DNA from: Robertkochia solimangrovi | GTDB lineage: Bacteria; Bacteroidota; Bacteroidia; Flavobacteriales; Flavobacteriaceae | Direction of reading: 5' to 3' | Assembly: GCF_007279655.1 (NCBI RefSeq) | Contig: NZ_QKWN01000010.1 | Coordinates: forward strand, 124,001-188,000 | Length of the DNA: 64,000 nucleotides | Part shown: in pieces, positions 44,801 through 52,623 of the stretch | Position numbering within the stretch: the stretch's first letter is position 1 | Layout: each line of letters opens with the position of its first letter | Position numbers and translations under genes: made by a program | Notes under the pieces: model-generated | Database searches by the model: none | Told to the model about the DNA's origin: nothing | The model's input: the letters and a program-made list of their open reading frames with translations, nothing else

Positions 44801-45329
44801 AGAACAGCAGGCTAATATCCTTGCTTCCTACCTCGCCGGAGACATCAGCGAAAAGTATGAAGGTTCAGTGCTGATGAACATCCTCAAATTCAATGATCTC
44901 AATCTGTGTAGCATTGGAAATATTCATTATCAGGAAAACGATCCGGAGATCGAAGAAATCATCTTTACCGATATCAGTAAACGCTACTATAAAAAATGTA
45001 TCGTCAAGAACGATATGCTTATCGGTGCTATACTGATGGGGGACAAAAATGAATTTGCCGAATATAAAGCCTTGATTGAATCGGGAACAGAACTGGCCGA
45101 TAAACGGGAAAAACTGTTACGAGGCAGCGGTGGCGGTGGTAAACCAGTAAAGGGTAAGCTGATATGCTCCTGTAGTCAGGTTGGAAAAGGCAACCTTATC
45201 GAGATGATCTCAGCCGGGCAAAGTGATTTTACAGGGCTTTGCAATGAAAGCGGTGCCGGACTTGGATGCGGAAGTTGTAAAACAGAAGTCAGATCGATAC
45301 TGGAAGAACAAAAAGCACTGATCTCATGA
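41802..45329 (+). CDS. nasA: Assimilatory nitrate reductase fused to FAD and [2Fe-2S] domains
   Basis: The 1175-residue protein has three parts. Residues 1-about 700 form the molybdopterin reductase, with [4Fe-4S] ligands C10, C13, C17 and C45 (CSYCGVGC, CSKG). About 705-1100 is a NirB-like FAD/NAD(P)-binding reductase (VVGAGAAAFRFVQNY; IVGGGLLGLELAAALKHNN). The C-terminus is a BFD-like [2Fe-2S] domain with C1122, C1124, C1156 and C1159. It reduces nitrate to nitrite with two electrons and could take them directly from NAD(P)H, replacing a separate NasC. Its stop overlaps the next gene by 4 bp (ATGA). Confidence 0.93.
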   Translation: MLEKEIKTTCSYCGVGCGIIAKKDHQGKLRVKGDPDHPVNRGMLCSKGMNLHYVANDISDRLLYPEMRWSRSHPRVRVSWEQAMQRASGVFRSLIQKYGSDSVGLYVSGQCLTEEYYIANKLTKGYLGTNNIDTNSRLCMSSAVVGYKKTFGEDSVPIAYADIELADCFLITGANPSWCHPILFRRIEQHKEKNPDVKIVVIDPRKTDTANFADLHLQLIPGTDIVLYNAIGRRLMEKGFADKEFIKNNTEGYTKYREQLLSMSYKEASRICGIPKEAIFKAAEYIGKAKGFISMWAMGLNQSVVGTDKNFALLNLSLLTGQVGKPGSGPFSLTGQPNAMGGREVGGMANLLAVHKDLLNPDHREEVARFWGVESISPRPGYTATEMFDALENGDLKAVWIICTNPMVSLPNSNRIQKALKNARFVIVQDISNRSDTLEYADLVLPAAAWMEKEGTMTNSERRISYLPKGINPPGEARPDVEILCDFAKHMGYRGFDYQFTEDIYREYCSMTKGTNIDISHLSYDRLKNEGSLQWPVPSYRHTGTPRLFEDKQFYTPSKKAIFNVPYSVKNASVSTDQHFPLILTTGRVRDQWHTMTKTGKVARLNSHYPKPVVEINPVDAHLSKCRDGDVVVVSSRNGVVRVKAKVTENMRPGVVFLPMHWGKQLQSTLNRANNLTNTIIDPQSKEPDFKYTAVQVRKYEKPKENILVVGAGAAAFRFVQNYRDMNDIDTICVFSREANPFYNRVLLPEYITEELTWEQLLKIKERELRKLEISLYPETFITAIDREQKIATDNHGKPHRYDKLIMATGSSAFIPRDAQLKLPGRFTMRTKTDADNFKEYLENTGLPPEQQHVVIVGGGLLGLELAAALKHNNLKVTIVQRSSRLMERQLDPTSSRLLALDVQERGISIYFDNEVSTVFNDEESGQLEITLRSGKVLEAHAIVYAIGTRPNIGLARESGLVCSRGVKVNEFMQTSDPDIFAIGEIAEFRDQLFGITAAAEQQANILASYLAGDISEKYEGSVLMNILKFNDLNLCSIGNIHYQENDPEIEEIIFTDISKRYYKKCIVKNDMLIGAILMGDKNEFAEYKALIESGTELADKREKLLRGSGGGGKPVKGKLICSCSQVGKGNLIEMISAGQSDFTGLCNESGAGLGCGSCKTEVRSILEEQKALIS

Positions 45330-46768
45330 GTAAATTAACCCGTATCATCATAAAAGGTGGCGTTATAGCTCCGGCAGAACTTCGATCCATTGCGGAACAG
45401 GCAGGTGATGCAGGATTAAAAGCGATTTCTTTCGGCAGTCGTCAGGATATACTTTTTCCAAGAAAACTCAGTAAAGAACAATTAAATAACTTCCACGGCA
45501 TCGACATTATACCCGAAAACGAATCCGGTACTGAGAATATCGTCTCCTCTTATGTAAGTGCCGGCATCTTCAATGGTATTCCGTGGCTTACCGGAGATAC
45601 CTATCTCTATATTCTGGAACAATTTCGCTATAATCCAAAACTCAAGATCAATATTACCGACCCGAAACAACGACTGGTTCCCTTATTTACAGGGCATCTT
45701 AACTTTCTGGCATGCGAACAGGAAGATTACTGGTATCTCTATGTAAAACTACCGGGCTGGAAACAAGCTGAACTTTACCCGGTATTGATCTATAGTTGGG
45801 ATATTTCTAAAGTATCCCAGATGGCTGAATCCTTGCTATCGGAAGAACCCGAAGATATCGAAACCCTTTTTCAATTGTTATCCGATTCCCTGGAAACCAA
45901 CAGTAGAAATTTAAAAGATATTCCAGAGATTCCCTTCCACCCTTTTCCCTATTATGAAGGGATGAATCGAGTTGATGAAGGGAACTATTGGCTTGGTCTT
46001 TATTGGAGAAACAATCTTTACGATATCGATTTTTTACTCGAAATGTGTGATCTCTGTGCAGAATGTAAAATAGGTAAAATCGCCATCACCCCGTGGAAAT
46101 CATTCATCATTAAAGGCATTCCATCCCGATTTAAATTAAAATGGGAAAAATTCCTCGGACTTCGGGGAATCAATGTTCGCCATTCCATGCTCGAATTGAA
46201 CTGGCATATTCCGGTTTCGGATAAAGATGCACTGAAGCTTAAAAAATTCCTCGTTCGCAAATTTGATGAAAAGGACATCAGTACTTACGGATTGACCTTT
46301 GCTATTGCAGACCATGATTATCAGCCTGATTATTTTACTTCCGTAGTGATCCGTAAAAATCCGGTTCAGCAGATCGAAGGCGTGACGCTAAATGCAACTT
46401 ACAACCTACTATATGCCAAAAATTTCGATCCCAATTCCCGTAGTTATCTCACCCATGTTCAGGAAATCAGTCGTGAACACCTGCCTGATCTTCTGATCGA
46501 ACTCAGCAAAAAATATTTCAAGGAGTTGAAAGAATTCAGGCCGGGAGAACAACCTGTTACCCATAATAAGGAAAAGGAGCCTGTGAGCATAAAGGTGATG
46601 CAATGTTCCTCATGCCTGACGGTATATGATCCCAAATATGGCGATCCGGACAATGGAATACCCCGGAACACAGCCTTTGCAGATCTACCCGAAACCTGGA
46701 GTTGCCCAGTTTGTGATTCTTCAAAATCAGACTTTACCGAAACCGAATTAAAAAGTATACTGAAATAA
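45326..46768 (+). CDS. Siroheme-reductase-like scaffold without metal ligands, fused to rubredoxin
   Basis: The 480-residue protein begins with a nitrite/sulfite-reductase ferredoxin-like half-domain (IIIKGGVIAPAELRSIAEQ...; SRQDILFPR). A second one lies at about 240-300 (LCAECKIGKIAITPWKSFIIKGI). The usual CX5C and CX3C ligands of the siroheme/[4Fe-4S] site are absent. The C-terminus (about 425-480) is a rubredoxin, with CSSC and CPVCD knuckles. It overlaps the nitrate reductase gene by 4 bp. I infer an electron-transfer or assembly partner of that reductase; it is not a functional nitrite reductase by motif. Confidence 0.8.
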   Translation: MSKLTRIIIKGGVIAPAELRSIAEQAGDAGLKAISFGSRQDILFPRKLSKEQLNNFHGIDIIPENESGTENIVSSYVSAGIFNGIPWLTGDTYLYILEQFRYNPKLKINITDPKQRLVPLFTGHLNFLACEQEDYWYLYVKLPGWKQAELYPVLIYSWDISKVSQMAESLLSEEPEDIETLFQLLSDSLETNSRNLKDIPEIPFHPFPYYEGMNRVDEGNYWLGLYWRNNLYDIDFLLEMCDLCAECKIGKIAITPWKSFIIKGIPSRFKLKWEKFLGLRGINVRHSMLELNWHIPVSDKDALKLKKFLVRKFDEKDISTYGLTFAIADHDYQPDYFTSVVIRKNPVQQIEGVTLNATYNLLYAKNFDPNSRSYLTHVQEISREHLPDLLIELSKKYFKELKEFRPGEQPVTHNKEKEPVSIKVMQCSSCLTVYDPKYGDPDNGIPRNTAFADLPETWSCPVCDSSKSDFTETELKSILK

Positions 46769-46873
46769 GAATTATGGATTATGAATTAAGGATTATGGAT
46801 TAAGAATTGATTTATTCAATTCTCAATTATCAATTATCAACTCATATCTTACCTATCGTACTCACTCTAGAAA
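46769..46873. terminator. Convergent gap with hairpin and short repeats
   Basis: AGAATTGA and TCAATTCT (46803-46823) form an 8-bp stem between the convergent rubredoxin-fusion and cobA genes. ATTATGGATTA occurs twice just before it (46771-46801). Such AT-rich tandem pieces are common at flavobacterial gene ends; the hairpin may act as a weak terminator, since no long T tract follows. Confidence 0.45.
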
Positions 46874-47641
46874 TCAAAGGCTTTCCAAACTCCCTGAAGT
46901 CTGATAAAGTTCGAACATAATCTTTCTATGGTAAACTACTTCTCCAATGATAATCACTGCCGGGTTTTTGAGATTCTTATTAATAACGATCTGCTCAATA
47001 CAATCGATCGTTCCGATCCCAATGCGCTCATTAGCGCAAGTTCCATTCTCTATTACCGCTATAGGCATACGATCCTTTCCTGCATCCCTATAGGTTTGTA
47101 CGATCTCATGGAGTTTATGCATTCCCATCAAAATTACTACGGTTGCTGAAGAAGCGGCCGCTAGTTTGATATCTGGTGACATTCGATGACTACGTGTAGT
47201 ACCGGTAATCACCCAGAAACTATTAGAAATTCCCCGCTTGGTAAGTGGGATATGCTGGGTTCCAGGCACTCCTACGGAGGAAGAGATTCCGGGAATATAG
47301 GAACAGGCAATACCAAAGGAAGCCGCATACTGCATTTCTTCTGCCCCTCTTCCAAATACAAAGGGGTCTCCCCCTTTCAATCGAACCACATGTCCCTTTG
47401 AAAAAGCACGCTGTACAATCAGTTCATTGATCTGATCCTGCATATAAGTGTGACACCCTTTACGCTTTCCGACAAATATCTTTTCTGCACGATCCGCAAA
47501 TTTTAATAGCTCCGGATTTACCAATGCATCGTATAGCACTACATCCGCATCTTTAATGGCGGATACCGCTTTGAGTGTCAGCAATTCCGGATCACCCGGT
47601 CCTGCACCTACCAATGTGAGTTTTGCAGTATCTGAAATCAT
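46874..47641 (-). CDS. cobA: Uroporphyrinogen-III C-methyltransferase
   Basis: The 255-residue SAM-dependent enzyme has the family motifs VGAGPGDPELLTLKAV (residues about 11-26), VVLYDALVNPELL, VRLKGGDPFVFGRG and GISSSVGVPGTQHIPLTKRG. It makes precorrin-2 for siroheme, the cofactor of NirB. It has no CysG-type dehydrogenase/ferrochelatase domain, so another enzyme must finish siroheme. It is divergent from the porin gene across the tandem nitrate palindromes. Confidence 0.96.
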   Translation of the reverse strand: MISDTAKLTLVGAGPGDPELLTLKAVSAIKDADVVLYDALVNPELLKFADRAEKIFVGKRKGCHTYMQDQINELIVQRAFSKGHVVRLKGGDPFVFGRGAEEMQYAASFGIACSYIPGISSSVGVPGTQHIPLTKRGISNSFWVITGTTRSHRMSPDIKLAAASSATVVILMGMHKLHEIVQTYRDAGKDRMPIAVIENGTCANERIGIGTIDCIEQIVINKNLKNPAVIIIGEVVYHRKIMFELYQTSGSLESL

Positions 47642-47719
47642 AATTTCTGTGGTGTTTTAGTTAAAAATTTCCATAATTCCATCCGCTGTATTAAGGATGT
47701 CATAATTCGGTAAGCAATA

Positions 47720-47759
47720 TACGTATTTATACTTATTTATTACGTATTTATACTTATTT
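47720..47759. promoter_or_regulatory. Tandem nitrate-regulon operators between cobA and the porin gene
   Basis: TACGTATTTATACTTATTT occurs twice without a mismatch, 21 bp apart (47720-47738 and 47741-47759), so both copies face the same side of the helix. Each is the nirB/narK palindrome with one changed base in the left arm, and each contains TACTTAT. The second runs into TATTTTTA, a one-mismatch -7 box for the porin gene. Confidence 0.68.
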
Positions 47760-47784
47760 TTAAGAAACATTAAAAACCATACCA

Positions 47785-49065
47785 ATGAAAACATCAATAC
47801 GTAAACTCATTGTCTTATTCATAACATTGAGTACTCCACTACTCCATGCCCAGGAATTTAAAGCCAGTCTTGACTTTCGTGACCGATTCGAATATCGTCA
47901 TGGTTTTGGAAATCTATTTCCCGACGATGCCGATCCCGCAGCCTTTGTCCGTCAAAGAGCGCGTATTAACCTTGGTTATACCTCCGACCGCATAGAGGCG
48001 ATGTTCAGTATTCAGGATATAAGCACCTGGGGCGACACCCGGCAGATACTCCCTGCCGACGATAATAACTCACTCATGCTCTTCCAGGCATGGGTTGCAT
48101 TAAAACTAAATACGTCCTGGAAGATCAAGGTTGGAAGGCAACCGATATCCTATGATAATCAACGTATTCTGGGAGGATTGGATTGGGCGATGCAGGGTCG
48201 TACTCATGACGCGGCACTGTTGCAATATAAAGGTGAGCGCTGGGGAACAGATCTGGCGTTCGCCTTCAGTCAATCCGGTGAGCCCATTACAGGTAATTCC
48301 TATGATATCACCGGCTTTTTTAGTTACAAGACCATGCAATATGCCTACCTGTATAAAGATTGGAATGGCTCGAGGTTCAGTTTCCTCTTCATGAATAATG
48401 GTTTCCAGAGTTACAATGCGGATCAGGAAGCAGACGGCACCTATAACCGCCAAACCACCGGAGCTTATTTTAAATTTCCAGCCGGGAAATTCAACTTCGA
48501 AGGAAACTTCTATTACCAATTCGGAAAAGCAAATGCCAATAGTGATCTTAGTGCTTACGACTTCATTCTCGAAGCGATCTATAAACCCGGAAAAACAGCT
48601 TTTGGAATAGGACTTGAAATTCTAAGTGGTACGGATCAGGATGGAGATTCAAAGAACCACTCCTTCTTCCCATTGTATGGAACTAACCATAAGTTCAATG
48701 GATTCATGGATTATTTTTATGTCGGAAACCATGCTAACAATGTGGGGCTAAACGATATCAATGCCAAAGTGAACGTTAAGACCGGGGATAACAGCAGCCT
48801 TCTGATCAAAGGACATTACTTTGCAGCCAATGGTAAACTAACCAATGATGCTGATCCCTATTTAGGGACAGAGATCGATATCGTATACTCCAATAAATTC
48901 TGGAACGTTGCTACAGTCAATGCAGGATATTCACAAATGTTCGCCTCAGAAGGTATGAGTCTTATTAAAGGTGACCTTCCACATGATAATCTCAATAACT
49001 GGTTTTGGATACAATTAATCGTAGATCCGGTGCTGTTCACACATAAATTCAACGGAACAGATTAA
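47785..49065 (+). CDS. Alginate-export-family outer-membrane porin, likely for nitrate
   Basis: The 426-residue protein has a signal peptide (LIVLFITLSTPLLHA, then QE) and a beta-barrel pattern of alternating strands with aromatic ends (FRDRFEYRHGFGN; WKIKVGRQPISYDNQRILGGLDW; GRTHDAALLQYKG). This matches the alginate_exp/OprD-like porins of Bacteroidota. Neither alginate lyase nor alginate biosynthesis genes are near. Position and promoter tie it to nitrate uptake, so passive nitrate entry through the outer membrane is inferred. Confidence 0.85.
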   Translation: MKTSIRKLIVLFITLSTPLLHAQEFKASLDFRDRFEYRHGFGNLFPDDADPAAFVRQRARINLGYTSDRIEAMFSIQDISTWGDTRQILPADDNNSLMLFQAWVALKLNTSWKIKVGRQPISYDNQRILGGLDWAMQGRTHDAALLQYKGERWGTDLAFAFSQSGEPITGNSYDITGFFSYKTMQYAYLYKDWNGSRFSFLFMNNGFQSYNADQEADGTYNRQTTGAYFKFPAGKFNFEGNFYYQFGKANANSDLSAYDFILEAIYKPGKTAFGIGLEILSGTDQDGDSKNHSFFPLYGTNHKFNGFMDYFYVGNHANNVGLNDINAKVNVKTGDNSSLLIKGHYFAANGKLTNDADPYLGTEIDIVYSNKFWNVATVNAGYSQMFASEGMSLIKGDLPHDNLNNWFWIQLIVDPVLFTHKFNGTD

Positions 49066-49113
49066 TAAAGATTAAGGAAACGATCATACTACCAACCGAT
49101 GCCCCGGACACAC

Positions 49114-49153
49114 AACACCGGCAAGTTCTATTCATCACGAACCTGCCGGTGTT
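49114..49153 (+). terminator. Hairpin after the porin gene
   Basis: AACACCGGCAAGTTC and GAACCTGCCGGTGTT pair with one mismatch (15-bp stem, 10-nt loop). The following DNA has only short T runs, so it is a probable but not textbook terminator. Confidence 0.65.
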
Positions 49154-49495
49154 ATTCGTTAAAATATTTAAACAAATAGTATTAGTATTTATAATTATTT
49201 AATACTCATATTAACATATTAAATTAATTTTAATAAAATAATGCAAAAATAATACTACCTATTGCAAAATAATCGTTAGTGCATCCTTTCAAACCACCAT
49301 ATTTTTGATATAAAATGAATATACGGCAATATAAACAGGGTTAAAAAGAGAATTAGTCAATTAAAAAGGGGTAAAAGTCCACAAAATTTACAAATTCGTG
49401 ACATTTAACCTAATTCTAACACTTCTCAAGATCCATTTTCATTACCGGTATTCGCTAACTACTTAACAAACATATTTAAACTTAAATCATCAAGT
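49154..49495 (+). promoter_or_regulatory. AT-rich leader region of the polysaccharide utilisation locus
   Basis: 342 bp without a gene separate the porin hairpin from SusC. TTAGTATTTATAATTATTT (49182-49200) differs from the nitrate palindrome by two bases and may be a chance or relic match. No SusR/HTCS or sigma/anti-sigma gene for this locus lies in the window, and I could not pin down its promoter. Confidence 0.4.
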
Positions 49496-52400
49496 ATGGT
49501 AAAATTACACCTCAAAAGGTTACATGCTGAGAAGGGCTATCTAATGATACTTTTCTGCATACTGGGTGCTTTTTATGGTTTTGCACAGGAGCTTCAGGTT
49601 TCTGGTACGGTAACATCTTCAGCAGATAATATGCCTTTACCGGGAGCCAGTGTGACTGTGGTGGGAACCACTAATGGTACCATGACGGATTTTGACGGAA
49701 ATTACAATTTAACTGTTGACGCTAACGACAAACTAGTGATCAGTTATGTTGGATTTCTTTCGAAAACGATTGAAGTAAATGGACGTACCAGGATCGACAT
49801 CGATCTTCAGGAAGATGTACAAAGTCTGAGTGAAGTGGTCGTGATCGGTTACGGTGTACAAAAGAAGGAACTTGTTACCGGGGCGAATGTTCAGGTAGAA
49901 GGAGACCAGTTACAGAAGCAAAGTACCACCAACGCTTTACAGGCAATGCAAGGGCAAACCGCCGGGGTTCAGATCACCTCTACCTCAGGTCAGCCCGGTT
50001 CAAACCTGAACGTTGTGATTCGCGGATTAGGATCAACGGGGAGCAGTGCTCCACTTTATGTCGTTGATGGAGTACTGACCGGAGACATTTCTTATTTGAA
50101 CAATGCTGACATCGAATCGATATCAGTTCTTAAGGATGCAGCATCTGCCGCTATCTACGGATCACAGGCTTCAAACGGGGTTGTTCTCGTAACCACTCGC
50201 GGTGGTAAAAAAGGTAAGGCTCAGATCACTTTCGATCAATACTACGGACTCCAAACGGTAGCCAATAAGATCGATATGCTCAATGGCTACGAATATGCAA
50301 CCATTCTGAACGAGGCAGCAGTTAACTCTGGTAAACTTCCTTATTTCTCCAATGAAGAAGTAGCTGCTTTCGGAGCCGGAACTGACTGGATGGATTATAT
50401 GTTCAAGGATGATGCAATAACACAGAACTATACCCTTGGTGTAACCGGGGGATCTGAAACTTCAACATACTCTTCTTCCTTGTCATACACCCAACAGGAA
50501 GGGGTTGTAGGCGGAAAGGATCTTTCCAACTATGAAAGATATAACTTCCGTATAAACTCCGAACACAAGCTTTATAATGACCGTATCAAGTTTGGTGAAA
50601 ATCTGAGTTTTGCGTATATTAAGAACAATGGTATCGCAGTTGGAAACCAATACAGTAACTCGTTGAGAGGTGCCTTCAACACCAATCCTTTGGTTCCTTT
50701 CTATGACGAGAACGGCAATTTTTATAATACTGCCGATGATAGTGAGCCTTGGCTGGCAGGACAAAATAATCCCTATGCATCGATGTTGTACGGGAATCAG
50801 AACGAAAATAATTCCCAGAAATTACTCGGGAATGTTTATATGGAATTTGAGCTGCTTAAAGATCTTAAATTCCGTACCAGTCTGGGATTGGACTATTATG
50901 CCAGTGAAGGTCATTCGTTTAGTCCGATCTACCAGCTTTCCATCTATAGTTTCAGCGAATTCACCAGAGCTTCCCAATATATGAATAAGGGGTATTCTCT
51001 TCTTTGGGATAACCTGTTAACCTATACGTTCGACCTCAACGAAGAGCACAATTTCGAAGTGATGGCAGGTACCTCCTCCTATAAATTCGAGGGATCCTAT
51101 CTAAGCGGCAGTAATGTGAACCTGGTCTTCGATGATCTCAAACACGCCTGGCTCGACAATGCGACCAATACTGATGGTGCGCAGATAGACCTGAGCGGCG
51201 GTCCTAATAATATCAATAAAAGGATGTCCTATTTTGGTCGTCTGAACTATAACTATAAGAATAAATATATCCTCAATGCTACTTTCAGAGCAGATGGTTC
51301 TTCTCAATTCTACGAAGAGAACCGATGGGGATATTTCCCTTCTGTATCTGCAGGATGGGTGGCTACTAATGAACAATTTCTTGAAGGTTCAGACTGGCTA
51401 AGCTTTCTTAAGCTCAGAGCCAGCTGGGGTCAGGTAGGTAATCAGAATGCCGGAAACTTCCAGTATCTGGCACCGATAACCTTCGCAAATACCAATTACA
51501 TCTTTGGACCGGATGAAGGCGTACTTACCCCCGGCGCATATCCTAGCCGTCTTTCGAATCCGGATCTGAAATGGGAAACCTCTGAACAGATCGATATCGG
51601 ATTTGATGCCAGATTCTTCATGAACAGATTCACCGTTAACTTCGACTGGTATAAGAAAACAAATAAAGACTGGCTTATCAAAGCACCAATCCTTGCAACG
51701 GCAGGGGCAGATTCCCCATGGATCAATGGTGGTAATGTGGTCAATAAGGGTGTTGAACTCGCATTGAACTATGCTGACAACATCGGGGAACTCAATTTCA
51801 GCGTAAGTGTCAATGGTGCTTATAATGAAAATGAAGTTGGTGATATTCCTACTCAGGATGGAATCATTCACGGTGAAACCAACCAATTATTTGATAACTC
51901 ACCTGAATTTTACCGTGCACAAAGCGGTTATGCGCTGGGTTATTTCTGGGGACTTGAAACTGCCGGAATCTTCCAGTCTGAACAGGATGTTCTGGATCAT
52001 ACTTCCAACGGTACTCTGATTCAACCAGGTGCAGCACCTGGAGATGTGATTTATGTAGATCAGAATGGTGATGGGGTAATCAACGATCTTGATAAAGTGA
52101 ACATCGGGGATCCGAATCCGAATCTCACTTACGGTTTCAATCTTTCACTCGATTACAGGGGATTTGATTTTTCTCTTCAAGCCAATGGAGTTGCGGGAAA
52201 TCAGATCGTTCAATCCTACAGAAACAATGCGAACATATATGCAAACTATACCACTGCCGTACTGGACAGATGGTACGGTCCCGGTTCATCTAATACGGTT
52301 CCCCGTGTTACCGAAGATAACAGAAACCTCACTCAATTTTCAGACCTATATGTTCAGGATGGTGATTTCCTGAGAATCAGTAATGTAACCATAGGGTATG

Positions 52401-52618
52401 ATTTTGCGAATCTTTTCTCGGAGGAGAAAGCATTTGCAAGTCAATGCCGTCTGTACTTCTCTGCACTGAACCTCGTAACTTTTACCAGTTATAACGGTAT
52501 GGACCCGGAGATCGGTTATGGTATCTCCAATAACGACTACGGATTTTCTTCCGGAGTTGACCTTGGATATTACCCTAGACCAAGAACATTTATGATGGGA
52601 TTAAATGTTAAATTCTAA
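49496..52618 (+). CDS. SusC-family TonB-dependent outer-membrane transporter
   Basis: The 1040-residue protein has a signal peptide, a carboxypeptidase-D-like N-terminal domain (SGTVTSSADNMPLPGASVTV to about 105), the TonB box SEVVVIGYG, a plug (ALQAMQGQTAGVQI; GLGSTGSSAPLYVVDGV; ISVLKDAASAAIYGSQASNG) and a 22-strand barrel ending in aromatic MGLNVKF. It imports oligosaccharides with SusD as lid. It starts the polysaccharide locus; susD begins 5 bp after its stop. Confidence 0.96.
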   Translation: MVKLHLKRLHAEKGYLMILFCILGAFYGFAQELQVSGTVTSSADNMPLPGASVTVVGTTNGTMTDFDGNYNLTVDANDKLVISYVGFLSKTIEVNGRTRIDIDLQEDVQSLSEVVVIGYGVQKKELVTGANVQVEGDQLQKQSTTNALQAMQGQTAGVQITSTSGQPGSNLNVVIRGLGSTGSSAPLYVVDGVLTGDISYLNNADIESISVLKDAASAAIYGSQASNGVVLVTTRGGKKGKAQITFDQYYGLQTVANKIDMLNGYEYATILNEAAVNSGKLPYFSNEEVAAFGAGTDWMDYMFKDDAITQNYTLGVTGGSETSTYSSSLSYTQQEGVVGGKDLSNYERYNFRINSEHKLYNDRIKFGENLSFAYIKNNGIAVGNQYSNSLRGAFNTNPLVPFYDENGNFYNTADDSEPWLAGQNNPYASMLYGNQNENNSQKLLGNVYMEFELLKDLKFRTSLGLDYYASEGHSFSPIYQLSIYSFSEFTRASQYMNKGYSLLWDNLLTYTFDLNEEHNFEVMAGTSSYKFEGSYLSGSNVNLVFDDLKHAWLDNATNTDGAQIDLSGGPNNINKRMSYFGRLNYNYKNKYILNATFRADGSSQFYEENRWGYFPSVSAGWVATNEQFLEGSDWLSFLKLRASWGQVGNQNAGNFQYLAPITFANTNYIFGPDEGVLTPGAYPSRLSNPDLKWETSEQIDIGFDARFFMNRFTVNFDWYKKTNKDWLIKAPILATAGADSPWINGGNVVNKGVELALNYADNIGELNFSVSVNGAYNENEVGDIPTQDGIIHGETNQLFDNSPEFYRAQSGYALGYFWGLETAGIFQSEQDVLDHTSNGTLIQPGAAPGDVIYVDQNGDGVINDLDKVNIGDPNPNLTYGFNLSLDYRGFDFSLQANGVAGNQIVQSYRNNANIYANYTTAVLDRWYGPGSSNTVPRVTEDNRNLTQFSDLYVQDGDFLRISNVTIGYDFANLFSEEKAFASQCRLYFSALNLVTFTSYNGMDPEIGYGISNNDYGFSSGVDLGYYPRPRTFMMGLNVKF

Positions 52619-52623
52619 AAAAG

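Noticed and set aside
48106-48519. 137-codon antisense frame within the porin gene
   Set aside because: Shadow of the porin reading frame; no signal, motif or ribosome-binding context.
49182-49200. TTAGTATTTATAATTATTT as a further nitrate operator before SusC
   Set aside because: Two mismatches including loss of the TACTTAT heptamer, about 300 bp from the SusC start; AT-rich DNA gives such matches by chance.
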